Shown in pieces: positions 48,525 to 58,871 of a stretch of DNA of 64,000 nucleotides. Below the pieces are notes generated by a model that searched no databases, was not told where the DNA came from, and saw only the letters and a list, made by a program, of their open reading frames with translations. A program made the translations under genes and the position numbers. Origin of the DNA: Cunninghamia lanceolata (Eukaryota > Streptophyta > Pinopsida > Cupressales > Cupressaceae); assembly GCA_027924645.1 (NCBI GenBank), contig BSBN01000140.1, positions 12,902,501-12,966,500 on the forward strand. The letters are read 5' to 3'. Each line of letters begins with the position of its first letter. Position 1 is the first letter of the stretch.

Positions 48525-49323
48525 TGTTGGTAAGAGACACTATATGGATTCATGAATGTTGTCATTGATGGCAATAAAGGTTATCCTACACATCCGCAAG
48601 ACATGATGAGTCTCTACTGGAAGTCAGATTGAAGAAGCGTTATGATCCGGTAAGCAAGAACAGAGTAGTCAGTAAGGTCCGACAGTCAGGTCCAGATCTC
48701 TCAGAGGAAGTATTTCAGTGAAGTGCAGATTTGGTGAAGTCAATAGGAGTACCTTGACTAATAGATTCCAAGGATTTAGCCTTCGGTGATGGAAGGGTGA
48801 AGAGATATGAGCACTTGAGTGTTGGGTTCCTGTTTGACAGAGTGGACAGAGGAAGAACTGTACCGGCAAAGTGTCAGACCCAAATCCAGAAGAGATATTG
48901 CTAATGACTAAGTTTCTTGAGGTATCATTCATGATTGGCCAACATGATTGAAGACTTCTACAAACATATTCTTGATCCGCATTACTTTTTATGCAAGGAT
49001 TCAGCTGAAAGACTAGAGTTTGAGATAATATTGACTATTCTGGATGCCGACTAGAAAAGTGTTGAAATCACTTGTGCAGATATATATACAAGATGGATTT
49101 AGATGTGAAGGTGTGTGTGGTACATTTTTGGAAGTGTGAATAAAAGTAGAAGAATAGGATAAAAGGTAGAAAACAGGTTCGAAATGTAAGAGGACAACAA
49201 CACTTAAGGAGAGTAAGAATGAAGTGCAGCAGATCAGTCTATTGAGCTTAACCAGAACTGAACTTCAGCATGTGTGGATGCCTCTCATCAGTTCAAGTTT
49301 TCTTCTTGTAGACATTATCAACA
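48525..49323 (+). repeat. 5' LTR of D (799 bp)
   Basis: Direct repeat of 54397-55195. It starts like C but ends differently, without the C-rich-loop hairpin or the CAGTGAGCC block of A, C and E. TATATATA at 49081-49088 is a possible promoter. Confidence 0.93.
49081..49088 (+). promoter_or_regulatory. Possible TATA box of D
   Basis: TATATATACAAG lies about 240 bases before the LTR end and is kept in the 3' LTR (about 54953). A weak call by sequence alone. Confidence 0.35.
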
Positions 49324-49325
49324 AT

Positions 49326-49341
49326 TGGTATCAGAGCCAAG
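49326..49341 (+). other. Primer binding site of D (initiator-Met tRNA)
   Basis: TGGTATCAGAGCCAAG, identical to A and B, two bases after the LTR. Confidence 0.88.
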
Positions 49342-49388
49342 TTCCTCCCAACAGAGCCTAATAGCTTGAGGAAGATCTGGGAATTCAA

Positions 49389-50634
49389 ATGGATGTCTAT
49401 GGGATGAGGGAGCAACATAAGTCTGGCCTTGATGATCTTGAGCAGTCAAATTTTGAAGTCAATGAATTAAAGGAAAGACTCAAACAAGCTGATGATTTCA
49501 TAAAAGAACTAGAAGAGAAACTAAGTCTCTCTATGAAAAAGAGAAAGGAGTTACTTCAAGAATTGGCAAGTCAAGGTGAAGCAAATGACACAAGTGGAGA
49601 TTTGAATGAGAAAACCAAGTTATGTGAAAAGTTATCAAAAGAAAATCATAATGATAAGACATGAAATGGAATAAGGAGTTATAAAGTTTACCCAAGAAAT
49701 TGAAGAGAGAAGAAAATCTGAAGATGACATAAGACAATCTCTCAAAGAAAAATCAAAAGACTGCCACAAGATGGATAGAATAATCAGACATCTTGAATCT
49801 GATCTTGAAGATGCTAAAGATAATGAAGAAAAACTTGAGGATCAAATTATCTCTCTTAAAAGGGATCTTCAAATAGCAAATGAATACAAAGAGATATTCA
49901 AGATAAGCTCTACTCAACTTGAAGTTCTCCTTGAAAGCTAAAAGAGGGTAGATGACAAATGTGGCCTGGGATATGAAAAAGGTGAAAGCTTCGGATCCGG
50001 TCAGAAGAATTTTGGATCAGAAAATCCAAGGAACAGACCTAGAAGACTTCCGATAAGGCAGCCTAATGCTCAAAGATATCCATCCTTCAATGGATACTGC
50101 CACAACTGCAATAACTTTGGTCATAAAGCTAATCAGTGCAGAAAGAGAATGAATCAAACTAATACATCCTTCTCTAGACAGTGTTTCAACTACAAAAGGT
50201 ATGGTCACAAATCTCATGAATGCAGTAATATGCAAATAAACAATTCATTCAATGGTAGATGCTTTACATGCATTAGAATGTGTCATATGGCTAATCAATG
50301 TAGATCAAGAGGATATCAATCAAATACGCAAAGAAATGTTGTTTGCCAAATTTTTAATAGATCCGATCATAGTGCCAAATTCTGTAGAAGCAAGAATCAG
50401 GACAAAAGAGGTCTGGTACATCATAATCAGAATCAAGACAAGGGAAAACAAAAAGTGAATGCGGATGAAGTTCAAAGTGAGATGAACAAGATTTGGGTAA
50501 AGAAAAGTATAGAGAATGTAGGGGATGGATCTGCACCATACTCTAGTGCTAATATTCCTTCCAGAAATAAAAAAGTGAGATCTAGCTTAGGGGGAGACAC
50601 AAAGAAAACCATTTTCCCCCAGCCAGTCAATTAG
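49389..50634 (+). pseudogene. Coiled-coil, multi-zinc-knuckle gag-like ORF of D
   Basis: ATG 49389 opens a Lys/Glu coiled coil (LKERLKQADDFIKELEEKL). A shift near 49665 leads to a second coiled-coil part (LESDLEDAKDNEEKLEDQI), then DDKCGLGYEKGESFGSGQ (about 49960), an Arg-rich segment, and four knuckle-like units: CHNCNNFGHKANQC (about 50098), CFNYKRYGHKSHEC (second Cys lost), CFTCIRMCHMANQC, and CQIFNRSDHSAKFC. It ends in a QPVN stop at 50632. Probable nucleic-acid-binding Gag-like protein without a capsid domain. Confidence 0.68.
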
Positions 50635-51040
50635 TGCTGGAACTGGCACAAGGAGAGTTGCGGATTAAAGGGTTCATAAGAGAAACATCTAAATAAACTA
50701 TGGTTAATATTTGGAAGATCCGCAAGATGTTTAGATCAAGATTGATCTGATTCTTCAAGTCATCTGAATAAGGCAAACCAGAATGACTTAGGTCGAGCAT
50801 TTATTGCAACTTGGTTTTAGGGTTTGCAGAATAATATAAGGGTTCTTCTTATTAAACATTTTGTCATTCTGCATTTAAGAAGAAGAAAAGAGGTGCTCTG
50901 CAACAAATTTCCTCAAGCCCATCAAAGATCATTTGCAGAAGTCAATTCATCTAGTAATTGATCCGGCTCACTCCGTGAAACCTAAAGGCGCAAAAGGTAT
51001 TTTTCATTCTTAAATATCTCTTTGTAAATCTTTTAAAAAG
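50635..51040 (+). other. Untranslated stretch between the two ORFs of D
   Basis: About 400 bp with no supported gene, equivalent to 36861-37273 in C. No splice or ribosome entry signal can be named with confidence. Confidence 0.35.
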
Positions 51041-54000
51041 ATGTCTACTTCGAATATTGTGAAGATCGCTGATAGGCCTCGCCCTAAATTCAAGAAACAT
51101 CCCTACAAATCCTTGGAAGTAGATCCCCTAGGAGCATTTTCTAGTGTTCCGTATGGTGTCTTGCATATAAAAGATATTAGGGTTTACATTGACGCAAACA
51201 ATGAAGAAATCAGAGAGTTCAAATTGAGGGATATCTACCACAAACAACTAATAGATGATTCATTTGAGCTCAAACCCCAATACAAGGCCCTCCAGGAGAA
51301 GTACTTTGCACAGTATATACATTTCCCTTGCTTTACTGAGGATGAATGGGTCCGGTATGTCTTGAGCAGAATACATGACAACTTCATGTGGTTGAATGGA
51401 CCATTCAAGATCACAAAAGATGCCATTAGGGAAGTTACCGGTTTACACTCATCCGGTGGGATACCTACTCTCAAGTCTGTCAAGAATCAGACTATAAGTG
51501 AGGCTACCAGATCTAGGTTTGACAAAAGAGCAATGACAGTAGATGACATCACTGATCTGGATGTCAAGTTTGCATCCATGATCATCGGCTACAAGATATA
51601 TCATTCTAGCAAGGAAAATTCAGTACTTGGAACTGCTATCTACACTGCCTATGAAATGTTGAGAAAAAATGTAGACTATGACCTTTGTGAACTCCTTCTA
51701 AACCAACTCTTGGAGAACCTATAGAAGATAAAGAAGGACAAGAAGAATTCCTTCAAACTTGGTGGCCTAATACTCTGTCTGTTCTTCTACTTTATGAATG
51801 AAGTACCCAGATCCAGTGGATGGGTATGGCATAATGACAGACTGATTACCATACAAATCAGGGATTATTTGCATGGACTTGGTGATGACAAAGCACAAAA
51901 CACAACTCTCTGGGGTTTCTTCAAAAACCTTCAGAACATGATGCAAGCTAGAGAGAGAATTCCCCAATCTCTAGTTGAGAATTACAAAGACATAGTATGC
52001 TTTATGGTAGAGACTGATCAATGTCTAATGGAGGTAGTGGAACCAAGAATAGTATGGATCATGCCAATGGGGTATGAGGTGGATGAGAACATAGTGGAAC
52101 TGCATGTTCAGCACATGTTGAGTCAACCAAAGGATCCCAAGGCAGAAAGGTTTGGAACCTTTGAATAACTGAGTGTAAAGATCCATGTAGAACTTTAGAA
52201 GCCTAAAATCAAGAGGAAAGTAAGAAGGGAAGTTGAAGAAGTTGCCAAGAGGCATGGAATCTCAAAAGAGGCACTTGATGCCCATAGAGAAAAGACAAAA
52301 GGAATAGAAAAAGAAAAAGAAGCAGAAGAGGAAAGAAGTGGTCCGGTAGAATCTTCCACCCAGACCAGATCATCAAAGAAATCTGCACCTGCCACTGCTA
52401 AAAGCTTAAGGGCATCAAAACCCAAAGCAAAATCATCCGGCAAAGGCGAGAAGAGAACTAAGACAAAAGCCACAAGATCTTATGCTAGTCAAAAGGATGA
52501 AGAAGAAACTGAATCTGATGAAGAAGTCAAGAAAATGAAGAAAAAGAAGTAAAAGAAGAAAACATCTAGTAAATCCTCTACCAATCAAGGCAAAGAAGAA
52601 AAGGCAGAGGAATTTGTTGAAAAACCCACTCTCTGCATTGATGACATCATCAAATCATTTACTGTGGATGGAAATCTTCAGCCAATGGTTGAAGTCTATG
52701 ATGATTATGGTGAAGCTGATCAGAAGATGTTGCAAGATGCCACAATCAGGTATCTAAACATCTACAACAAAGAATTCATTGAAATTATATCTCTGATCCC
52801 TAAAAGCTTAGAGAAGGAACTTGAAATAAGGAAGAACAATGCCCAAGCCAAAGATCTAGAAATTTGGGAGCAGATAGCTATTCAACTCTATCCTTCAATC
52901 ACTCAAAAACAAATGAATATGATCTTCAAAGATTGCAAGGATGAGTTCTGGAGCAAAGCTAGAATGAATCAGCTCATGCTTGGAGAAACTAATAAAGTGG
53001 CAAATGAAATAAAAGAGATCCTCTTGAATACTTTCAAAAGATTCAATCTTCCTGTTATAGACGACTTAGGTGTTGATCCCTCGGCCACAAGTGTTGAAGA
53101 AGGATCTACTGAGGTAGTGACAGAAGAAGTAATGGACACCGGTGACAATAAGGGCTTGGAATCCTCTGCTTTAGAAGAGGTGGCCCATGAACAAACAAAC
53201 ATTACTCCTCTAGTTTCCCCTGCTGACTCCAGACCCAAAGAAGAAGAAAGAATAGAGGAGAAAGAAAAAGAAGTGAAGGGAAAAGAAGATGACAACTCTA
53301 AGACTGCAGAAGAAAAGAAAACTCTGTCTTTGGCAAGAGACACTGCAGAAATTGTCAAAGAATTCTTAAACAAAGAGACATTGGAGATTGATGAACTGAA
53401 ACTTCTACTAGGACCATTTGATTTTGATTCTCTTTCCCTAGTACAAACAATGAAGATGGCTTCATTTGCTAATGCAAAGGCAAAAGAAAAACTCCTGAAG
53501 TCTCACATGGAAGAATGTGAGCTAATAGAAGCTGCATCTGGTGTGCTTGAAAAGATCATGCCATCCTTTCTAAAGGATTCACCGGCTTCCTCATCAGGTA
53601 ATCTTAAGTCTCTTGTTAGTTTAGTCAGCACTCATTTTGAGTCCTTAGAGAAATCAGTTGAAGAAAAGGTCTAGAAAGAGTTTTTGGATAAAAGATTCTC
53701 TAAAGTACTTAGTCTAATATCAAATGATAGAAGAAATATCATGGTCCAAAGCAACAATGGAGATTGAGACGAAAATGAAAGAACAAGAGATCAAACTAAC
53801 AAAACTTTCTCAAAATTTTGATCCACTTACCTCATCCATAGTCAATCAAGAATGTTAGACTATTGCAGTCTTGGATGAAATTAAGAAGCTAGAGAAAGAA
53901 AAGAAAAATAGAATCAACAGGTTAAATGAGCTTAGAATAATAATCATTCCTAAGTTGGAGGCCATGCATGAGGCCCTAAGTGATGCTCAAACCACTGCCA

Positions 54001-54152
54001 AGACAAATGATCTGACAGATCTGAAGAAGGCAGAAGCTTTTGCATTCTTGTTGAGTGGTCACATATCAATTTTGGGCAGGATGAGGCTGAGTTGGGTAAT
54101 CGAAGTTGTACAATTGAAAAACACTTTTGCAGACATACTAAAGTATATGTAG
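51041..54152 (+). pseudogene. ORF2 of D: large conserved protein of unknown function
   Basis: ATG 51041 (MSTSNIVKIADRPRPKFKKHP), one frame to about 53760, then a shifted frame 53871-54152; about 1,040 codons. In-frame stops are few: TAG 51722, TAA 52166, TAG near 52195, TAG near 52550, TAG 53672, TGA near 53766. Blocks shared with C include FKITKDAIREVTGLH, ASMIIGYKIYHSSKEN, AIYTAYEMLRKNVDYDL, LILCLFFYFMNE, MMQARERIPQSLVENYKDI, VWIMPMGYEVDEN, a basic Lys/Ser-rich linker (52250-52600), IRYLNIYNKEFIEII, and a C-terminal helical region with SFANAKAKEKLLKSHMEEC. No known enzyme motif. The best-preserved coding frame among the pol-less elements. Confidence 0.72.
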
Positions 54153-54396
54153 AGTACAACCGAATGATATACTTATTCGACTAAGTATAGATTAATTTTT
54201 GAAAATTTTGGTGTGCGGACCCCACCCTTTGCCATTCATGTTAAAGGGGGAGTGATGAGCAGTGAAAAATGAGGAATCCAACTAAGGGGGAGCTCTAGAA
54301 AATGTACATAGAGATAGAGCATCAACCAAGGGGGAGTATAGTGTGACACTTAGTCATTTTTCACTAAGTGTTGCCATCAATGCCAAAGGGGGAGAT
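54153..54396 (+). promoter_or_regulatory. 3' untranslated region of D with PPT-like hairpin and polypurine tract
   Basis: A CCCTTTG...TTAAAGGGGGAG hairpin lies at 54225-54252; two further AAGGGGGAG runs lie near 54284 and 54330. The polypurine tract AAAGGGGGAGAT abuts the LTR (54385-54396), with TTGCCATCAATGCCAA at 54371-54386. Confidence 0.6.
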
Positions 54397-55195
54397 TGCT
54401 GGCAAGAGACACTATATGGATTCATGAATGTTGTCATTTATAGCAACAAAGGTTATCCCACACATCCGCAAGACATGATGAGTCTCTACCGAAAGTCAGA
54501 TTGAAGAAGTATTATGATCCGGTAAGCAAGAACAGAGCAGTCAGCAAGGTCTGATAGTCAGGTCCGGATCTCTGAGAGGAAGTATTTCAGTGAAGTGTGG
54601 ATTTGGTGAAGTCAAGAGGAGTACCTTGGCTAATAGATTCCAAGGATTTATCCTTTGGTGATGGAAGGGTGAAGAGCTATGAGCACTTGAGTGTTGGGTT
54701 CTTGTTTGATAGAGTGGACAGAGGAAGAACTGTACCGATAGAGTGTCAGACCCAAATCCGGAAGAGATATTGCTAATGACTAAGTTTCTTGAGGTATCAT
54801 TCATGATTGGCCGACATGATTGAAGACTTCTACAAACATATTCTTGATCCGCATTACTTGGTATGCAAGGATTTAGCCGACAGACCAGAGTTTGAGATAA
54901 TATTGACTATTCCAGATGTCGACTAGAAAAGTGTTGAAATCACTTGTGCGGATATATATACAAGATGGATTTAGATGTGAAGGTGTGTGTGGTACATTTT
55001 TGGAAGTGTGAATAAAAGTAGAAGAATAGGATAAAAGGGAGAAAACATGTTCAGAATGTAAGATGACAGCAGCACTTAAGGAGAGTAAGAATGAAGTGCA
55101 GCAGATCAGTCTATTGAGCTTAATCGGAACTAAACTTCAGCATGTGTGGATGCCTCTCATCAGTTCAAGTTTTCTTCTTGTAGACATTATCAACA
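54397..55195 (+). repeat. 3' LTR of D (799 bp)
   Basis: Direct repeat of 48525-49323, starting TGCTGGCAAG and ending ATCAACA before the TTTGT duplication. Confidence 0.93.
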
Positions 55196-55348
55196 TTTGT
55201 AAGTTGTATTTTGTCTTTTTCATATAAGACAAATGCAAATCAAAAAATGTGACAAACTATTGTATTTGATTAAATGCTATATAAATCTAGACCCTTGGTG
55301 TTGAGTTAATCTCCACTGTCCATGAAAAACTTGGTATGGTGCCTTGTC

Positions 55349-55355
55349 TATAAAA
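55349..55355 (+). promoter_or_regulatory. TATA box in the right H LTR
   Basis: TATAAAAGGG, counterpart of 4101-4107. Confidence 0.45.
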
Positions 55356-56170
55356 GGGACATCCTTTTCTCTCATTTGTAACTAAAATTTGAGATTGAAT
55401 TACTGAGACTGCCAAATTGTGATCAAAACAAAGAAAGTTTTGTAGGTTGCTGGGAATTTGTATCATTGTGTTATCTCTTTTGGATTTCATGGTTCATATC
55501 AATCTAAAGTTAATTAGATGTGATTTTGCAATGATGGGTAAATTCTAAGATATCTAATGAATGCTTTGGTCCATACTATTAGTGCTTGCTAATTGTACGT
55601 TGTGCATAGTTAAGCTGGGCCCTATTATTGAATCTAGTTCGATTGCATGTCATTAATTAAACTACTCCTTTTTTCAGTGTTTAATGAGTGAATGTGGTTT
55701 GAAAATCATAAGTTTCTATTGAAGATTGCGTCATTTTCTATAAAATTGTGGTTTCTTAACCTAGTTAAATAGGACGTGGTTTATTGAAAGTATTTGTCTA
55801 TCTGCAACATTTTATCCAGTTGTAACTGTCACTTAGGTTTTAATATTCCTGTTTAAACCTTGTATCCTTTCCATTTTCTTTATAAAAATTTGTTAGAATT
55901 AGGTTGTAGGCAACAATCACATTCACAAATCTTCTAAAAATATCATAGGGTTTTGTACACTTTGTTGTCATAGTTTCATCAAACCCTACCCGTTGCACAC
56001 AAGTCCCCTTGTTGGTATAGCTAATACATTCCACTAAAGTTATTCCTACAAGATAAGACCTAGTTGTATAAACCTTGGGGAAGTATTTTCAAGGATAAGA
56101 TTCCTTTTCAAGAGAGGTGAGATAACCTACATTGCACCTATGTTTCTATGTGTTGAAAACACCATCAACA

Positions 56171-56442
56171 CAAGGTATTTTCATTTCACAATCAAATTAT
56201 GTCAAGGAGATGTTAAAGAAATTTGGAATGGAAGATTCTAAACTAGTATGTACCCCTATGGTTATAGATTACAAGTTCAGAAAGAATGATGAATCTCCTA
56301 AGGTTGATCAGAGTAGGTATAGGCCAATGATTGGAGGATTTCTAAATTTAACTGCCACTAGACCAAATATTATGCATGCAGTTTGTCTTGTGGCTAGATT
56401 TCAAGAAGATCCTAGAGAGTCACATGTCGCAGTAGTGAAGAG
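56171..56442 (+). pseudogene. Reverse transcriptase C-terminal part of F
   Basis: Frame: GIFISQSNYVKEMLKKFGME, then SPKVDQSRYRPMIGGFLNL, TRPNIMHAVCLVARFQEDPR, ESHVAVVK. This is the thumb-proximal RT to RNase H tether of copia pol. No stop occurs within the piece. The frame runs on into E's LTR by chance. Confidence 0.82.
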
Positions 56443-57719
56443 TGATGAAAGTAAATTGTCATTGATGTCAAAAGGTGTTGATATTGATCATATAGGAGTT
56501 CACATGATTCATATGCATGATGTATGTTCTTGTTTAAGTGATGAAGATGCAGCATTGTTGTTACAAATTAGGAGATCTTCTTTGTACACATTGCAAATTG
56601 ATAGGAGCAGTTTGTTTATTCACACTCAAGATACATTGTTGTGTTCTTTGGGATGTCATTGTTCTTACAGATAGAATATCATTTTTACATGCTCTCAGTA
56701 AGTTTGATAATGTTCAAGTTAGCATGGATGGTTTGATGATAGTAATTGGATAGTTGATGTTCAAGTTGATATGTTGCTTCATCACTATGTCAGGAAATGT
56801 TAACTTGTTTGTGTTAGTTAGAGGTCAATGCTGAGTTGAGTTGAGTTGTGTTGGCCAGAGGATCTATGTTGTGTGGAGTTGGTTTTGATCTTGCTTCATG
56901 TTTCATAGAGGCTTCACATGAAAGGCATTCAGACACAAGTTGATCACTTGTAGATGCATAGAAGGTATCATTCATAATTGATAAGTTTGCAGGACTTGAT
57001 TGATCAATTGATAATCACAATGGTTGTTAATGTCTATCATGTCATTATGGACACAATGCATGAGTTGAATATTGTAGTTACAAAATTTGGTCACGTCTTC
57101 ATCAGAGGAGTTATAAAGTGTTTAACTAAACTTCTAAAACCTAGAGTAGATTGAAGCTCTATAAGTCTACATTAAATCCTAAGTCTATCTTCTCTACCCA
57201 TCATTTGCAAAATGAATTTTTTCTTATAAATCTAAGTTGACCTGATGGGTTGGTCATAAGTTTTTTAATTGACTTGGTAGAGGGTTTTAAAATGATTAGG
57301 GACTGGCCCCTTCATCTTATTTACCACCACTCTTGGTCTCCTCTTTGTGCACAATTTGAAATCTTTATGGTTTTGAAAAGGTGCATGATTTATTCATGAA
57401 GGCATTGAATTTCATGTGTGGTGAGCAGAAAAAATTGTTTGAAAAGCATCTAACATTATAAACATTCGAAGACCTTGTGATGCAAAATGCTATCAAATGA
57501 TTTAAGGAAATAAAAAGCATTGAATGATTTAAGTAAAATGGAGATTATGATTTAGGGAAAGGTGTCGATTATTATGGCATCAAATATTATTAGAATCTTT
57601 GTTTTTATTTCCCTATTTGGTGATCATTTGTATGACATCGATTAATGTAACTTTGCAAGGAAAGGCAAATTTATTTCTTTTTTAAAGATTTTCAGTGGGC
57701 CTTTGGAGGCATTAGAATC

Positions 57720-57726
57720 TATAAAG
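57720..57726 (+). promoter_or_regulatory. TATA box of E (5' LTR)
   Basis: TATAAAG in GAATCTATAAAGG, also present at about 62635 in the 3' LTR. Candidate promoter. Confidence 0.45.
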
Positions 57727-58753
57727 GAGGAGTTTCTTTTTTAAGCATTTTTTGTTAAAAAAGAGGGAAAGTTCATATATACTTAGGGAAGGTGAACAAA
57801 TCAATTTTTTTGTCCAAGAGTTTTTGTTATGTAGAGGATATTTTTTTTGGGAGTCATTTTCTTGTAGAGAGTTTTTGAAGAACATTTGTTTTGAAAGAAA
57901 TTTTTTAGGGGATAGAGAATATGAAGATGTTTTGAATGGGGTTTGATATTTTTTTTTGTAGATGGTCTTTGTAGATAGAAGGAGAAGAAGTTGAAGGGTT
58001 TAAATGGAATATTGAAGTTTTTTTTTAATTATGCAAATTAATTCTTGTTGCAGATTAAAGGGGTCAGATGTAATAGAAATTTTTGAAGGAATATGAAAGA
58101 TTCCAAAAGCATTGAAGAGACCATTTTATTTGTAGATTAAAATAATTATGGAGAGAAAACAAAACATGAAAAGTCATCTTGTATATAATGTTTTTGTAGG
58201 AACACTATTTGGATGTTTTTTATGTGATTCAATATGCAAGGTTGAAGATATTATTGTAAAAATTCTCTTGAAGAGAAAAGATAGATGAGAAGGTGATATT
58301 GGACATGTGATGAATAAAGGGTGTGATGAAATACATCTATGAGAAAATTGTTAAGGAGATGAATGAGGGTTTAAATGGTGCAGTTCATATTGAATGGCAA
58401 TCACTTCTTGCACATGAGATCTTTTGTTTTGATTGATTGAGAAAAGCCAGTGAGGCATCTTGTAGCTAGTGAGGCTTGTATGGTCAGTGAGACCTATTTG
58501 TATGTATTAGGGGTTGGTGCTCCTTGAAGTTGGTGCTTCTAAACATTGTAACTAGTGAGTTTTTTTGCTTAAGCCAGTGAGGTAGGTTTGAGTGGTTTTT
58601 CTACCCTAGGGGGGTTTTCCACTCATTAATTTCTTTGTGTTATGATCTCATGTCTTTTGTAATTACATTTGATTTTGGTTGTTGAAGTATTGAATTCAAT
58701 ATTTAATAAACTTCATTTTCAAATTTGAAAAGTCATAAATTTTGTTTTTTGAC

Positions 58754-58786
58754 TCAACACTAATTCACCCCCCTTCTCAGTGTTGA
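58754..58786 (+). other. LTR-end hairpin with C-rich loop (E, 5' LTR)
   Basis: TCAACACT pairs with AGTGTTGA around a loop containing ATTCACCCCCC. The 3' LTR copy (63657-63687) pairs over ten positions with one G-U. Confidence 0.55.
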
Positions 58787-58801
58787 TTGTACTCCTACAA
58801 T

Positions 58802-58817
58802 TGGTATCAGAGCCTGG
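58802..58817 (+). other. Primer binding site of E (initiator-Met tRNA)
   Basis: TGGTATCAGAGCCTGG begins two bases after the LTR. Confidence 0.87.
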
Positions 58818-58871
58818 TTCCCTGTAAAGGCTTAATCAGCTTGGGTAGATCATATATTTGGAGTACTTGTC

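Larger units (their letters stand above)
48525..55195 (+). mobile_element. Element D: pol-less copia-like LTR element with large unknown ORF, inserted in the H LTR
   Basis: Same internal plan as C with much shorter LTRs (799 bp). Termini TGTTGGTAAG...ATCAACA. The target duplication TTTGT is exact (48520-48524 and 55196-55200). Contains an initiator-Met primer site, coiled-coil/zinc-knuckle ORF, ORF2 and polypurine tract, and no pol motif. LTRs differ at about 16 of the first 195 positions by eye, mostly transitions. Confidence 0.92.
3834..56170 (+). mobile_element. Element H: long Ty3/gypsy retrotransposon, interrupted by A, G(+B), C and D
   Basis: The outermost element in the window. Its parts in order are LTR (3834-4928), primer site, gag, protease, an RNase H-like domain, RT, RNase H, integrase, a spacer with tandem repeats, a large accessory ORF (44434-48364) and a right LTR (48365-56170). 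Removing the nested elements joins coding frames and LTR halves back together, which supports treating the pieces as one element of about 14.8 kb. The protease flank has wording typical of plant Tat/Ogre-type gypsy elements. The right edge abuts a copia RT gene at 56171. The left edge cannot be tested with a target duplication because a second H copy appears to be joined there. All coding parts are decayed. Confidence 0.75.
48365..56170 (+). repeat. Right LTR of H, split by element D
   Basis: Halves are 48365-48524 and 55201-56170, joined at D's TTTGT duplication. Together about 1,130 bp, matching 3834-4928. It ends ACCATCAACA and is followed directly by copia RT of element F. The TATA box is at 55349-55355. 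Confidence 0.75.
56443..58799 (+). repeat. 5' LTR of E (2,357 bp)
   Basis: Direct repeat of 61324-63700. TATAAAG at 57720-57726, CAGTGAGGC iterations at 58445-58590, GGTTTTTCTACCC...GGGGTTTTCCAC block at 58594-58623, LTR-end hairpin at 58754-58786. Confidence 0.92.

Noticed and set aside
36357..50634. CCHC proteins of C and D as host zinc-finger genes
   Set aside because: They lie between a copia primer site and polypurine tract inside elements with exact target duplications, and share their tail with the gag of E.
48669..54804. 87-residue minus-strand frame open in both LTRs of D (48669-48932 and 54541-54804)
   Set aside because: The two copies are only an LTR pair and so not independent; the rest of the LTR is non-coding and no similar frame is seen in C.
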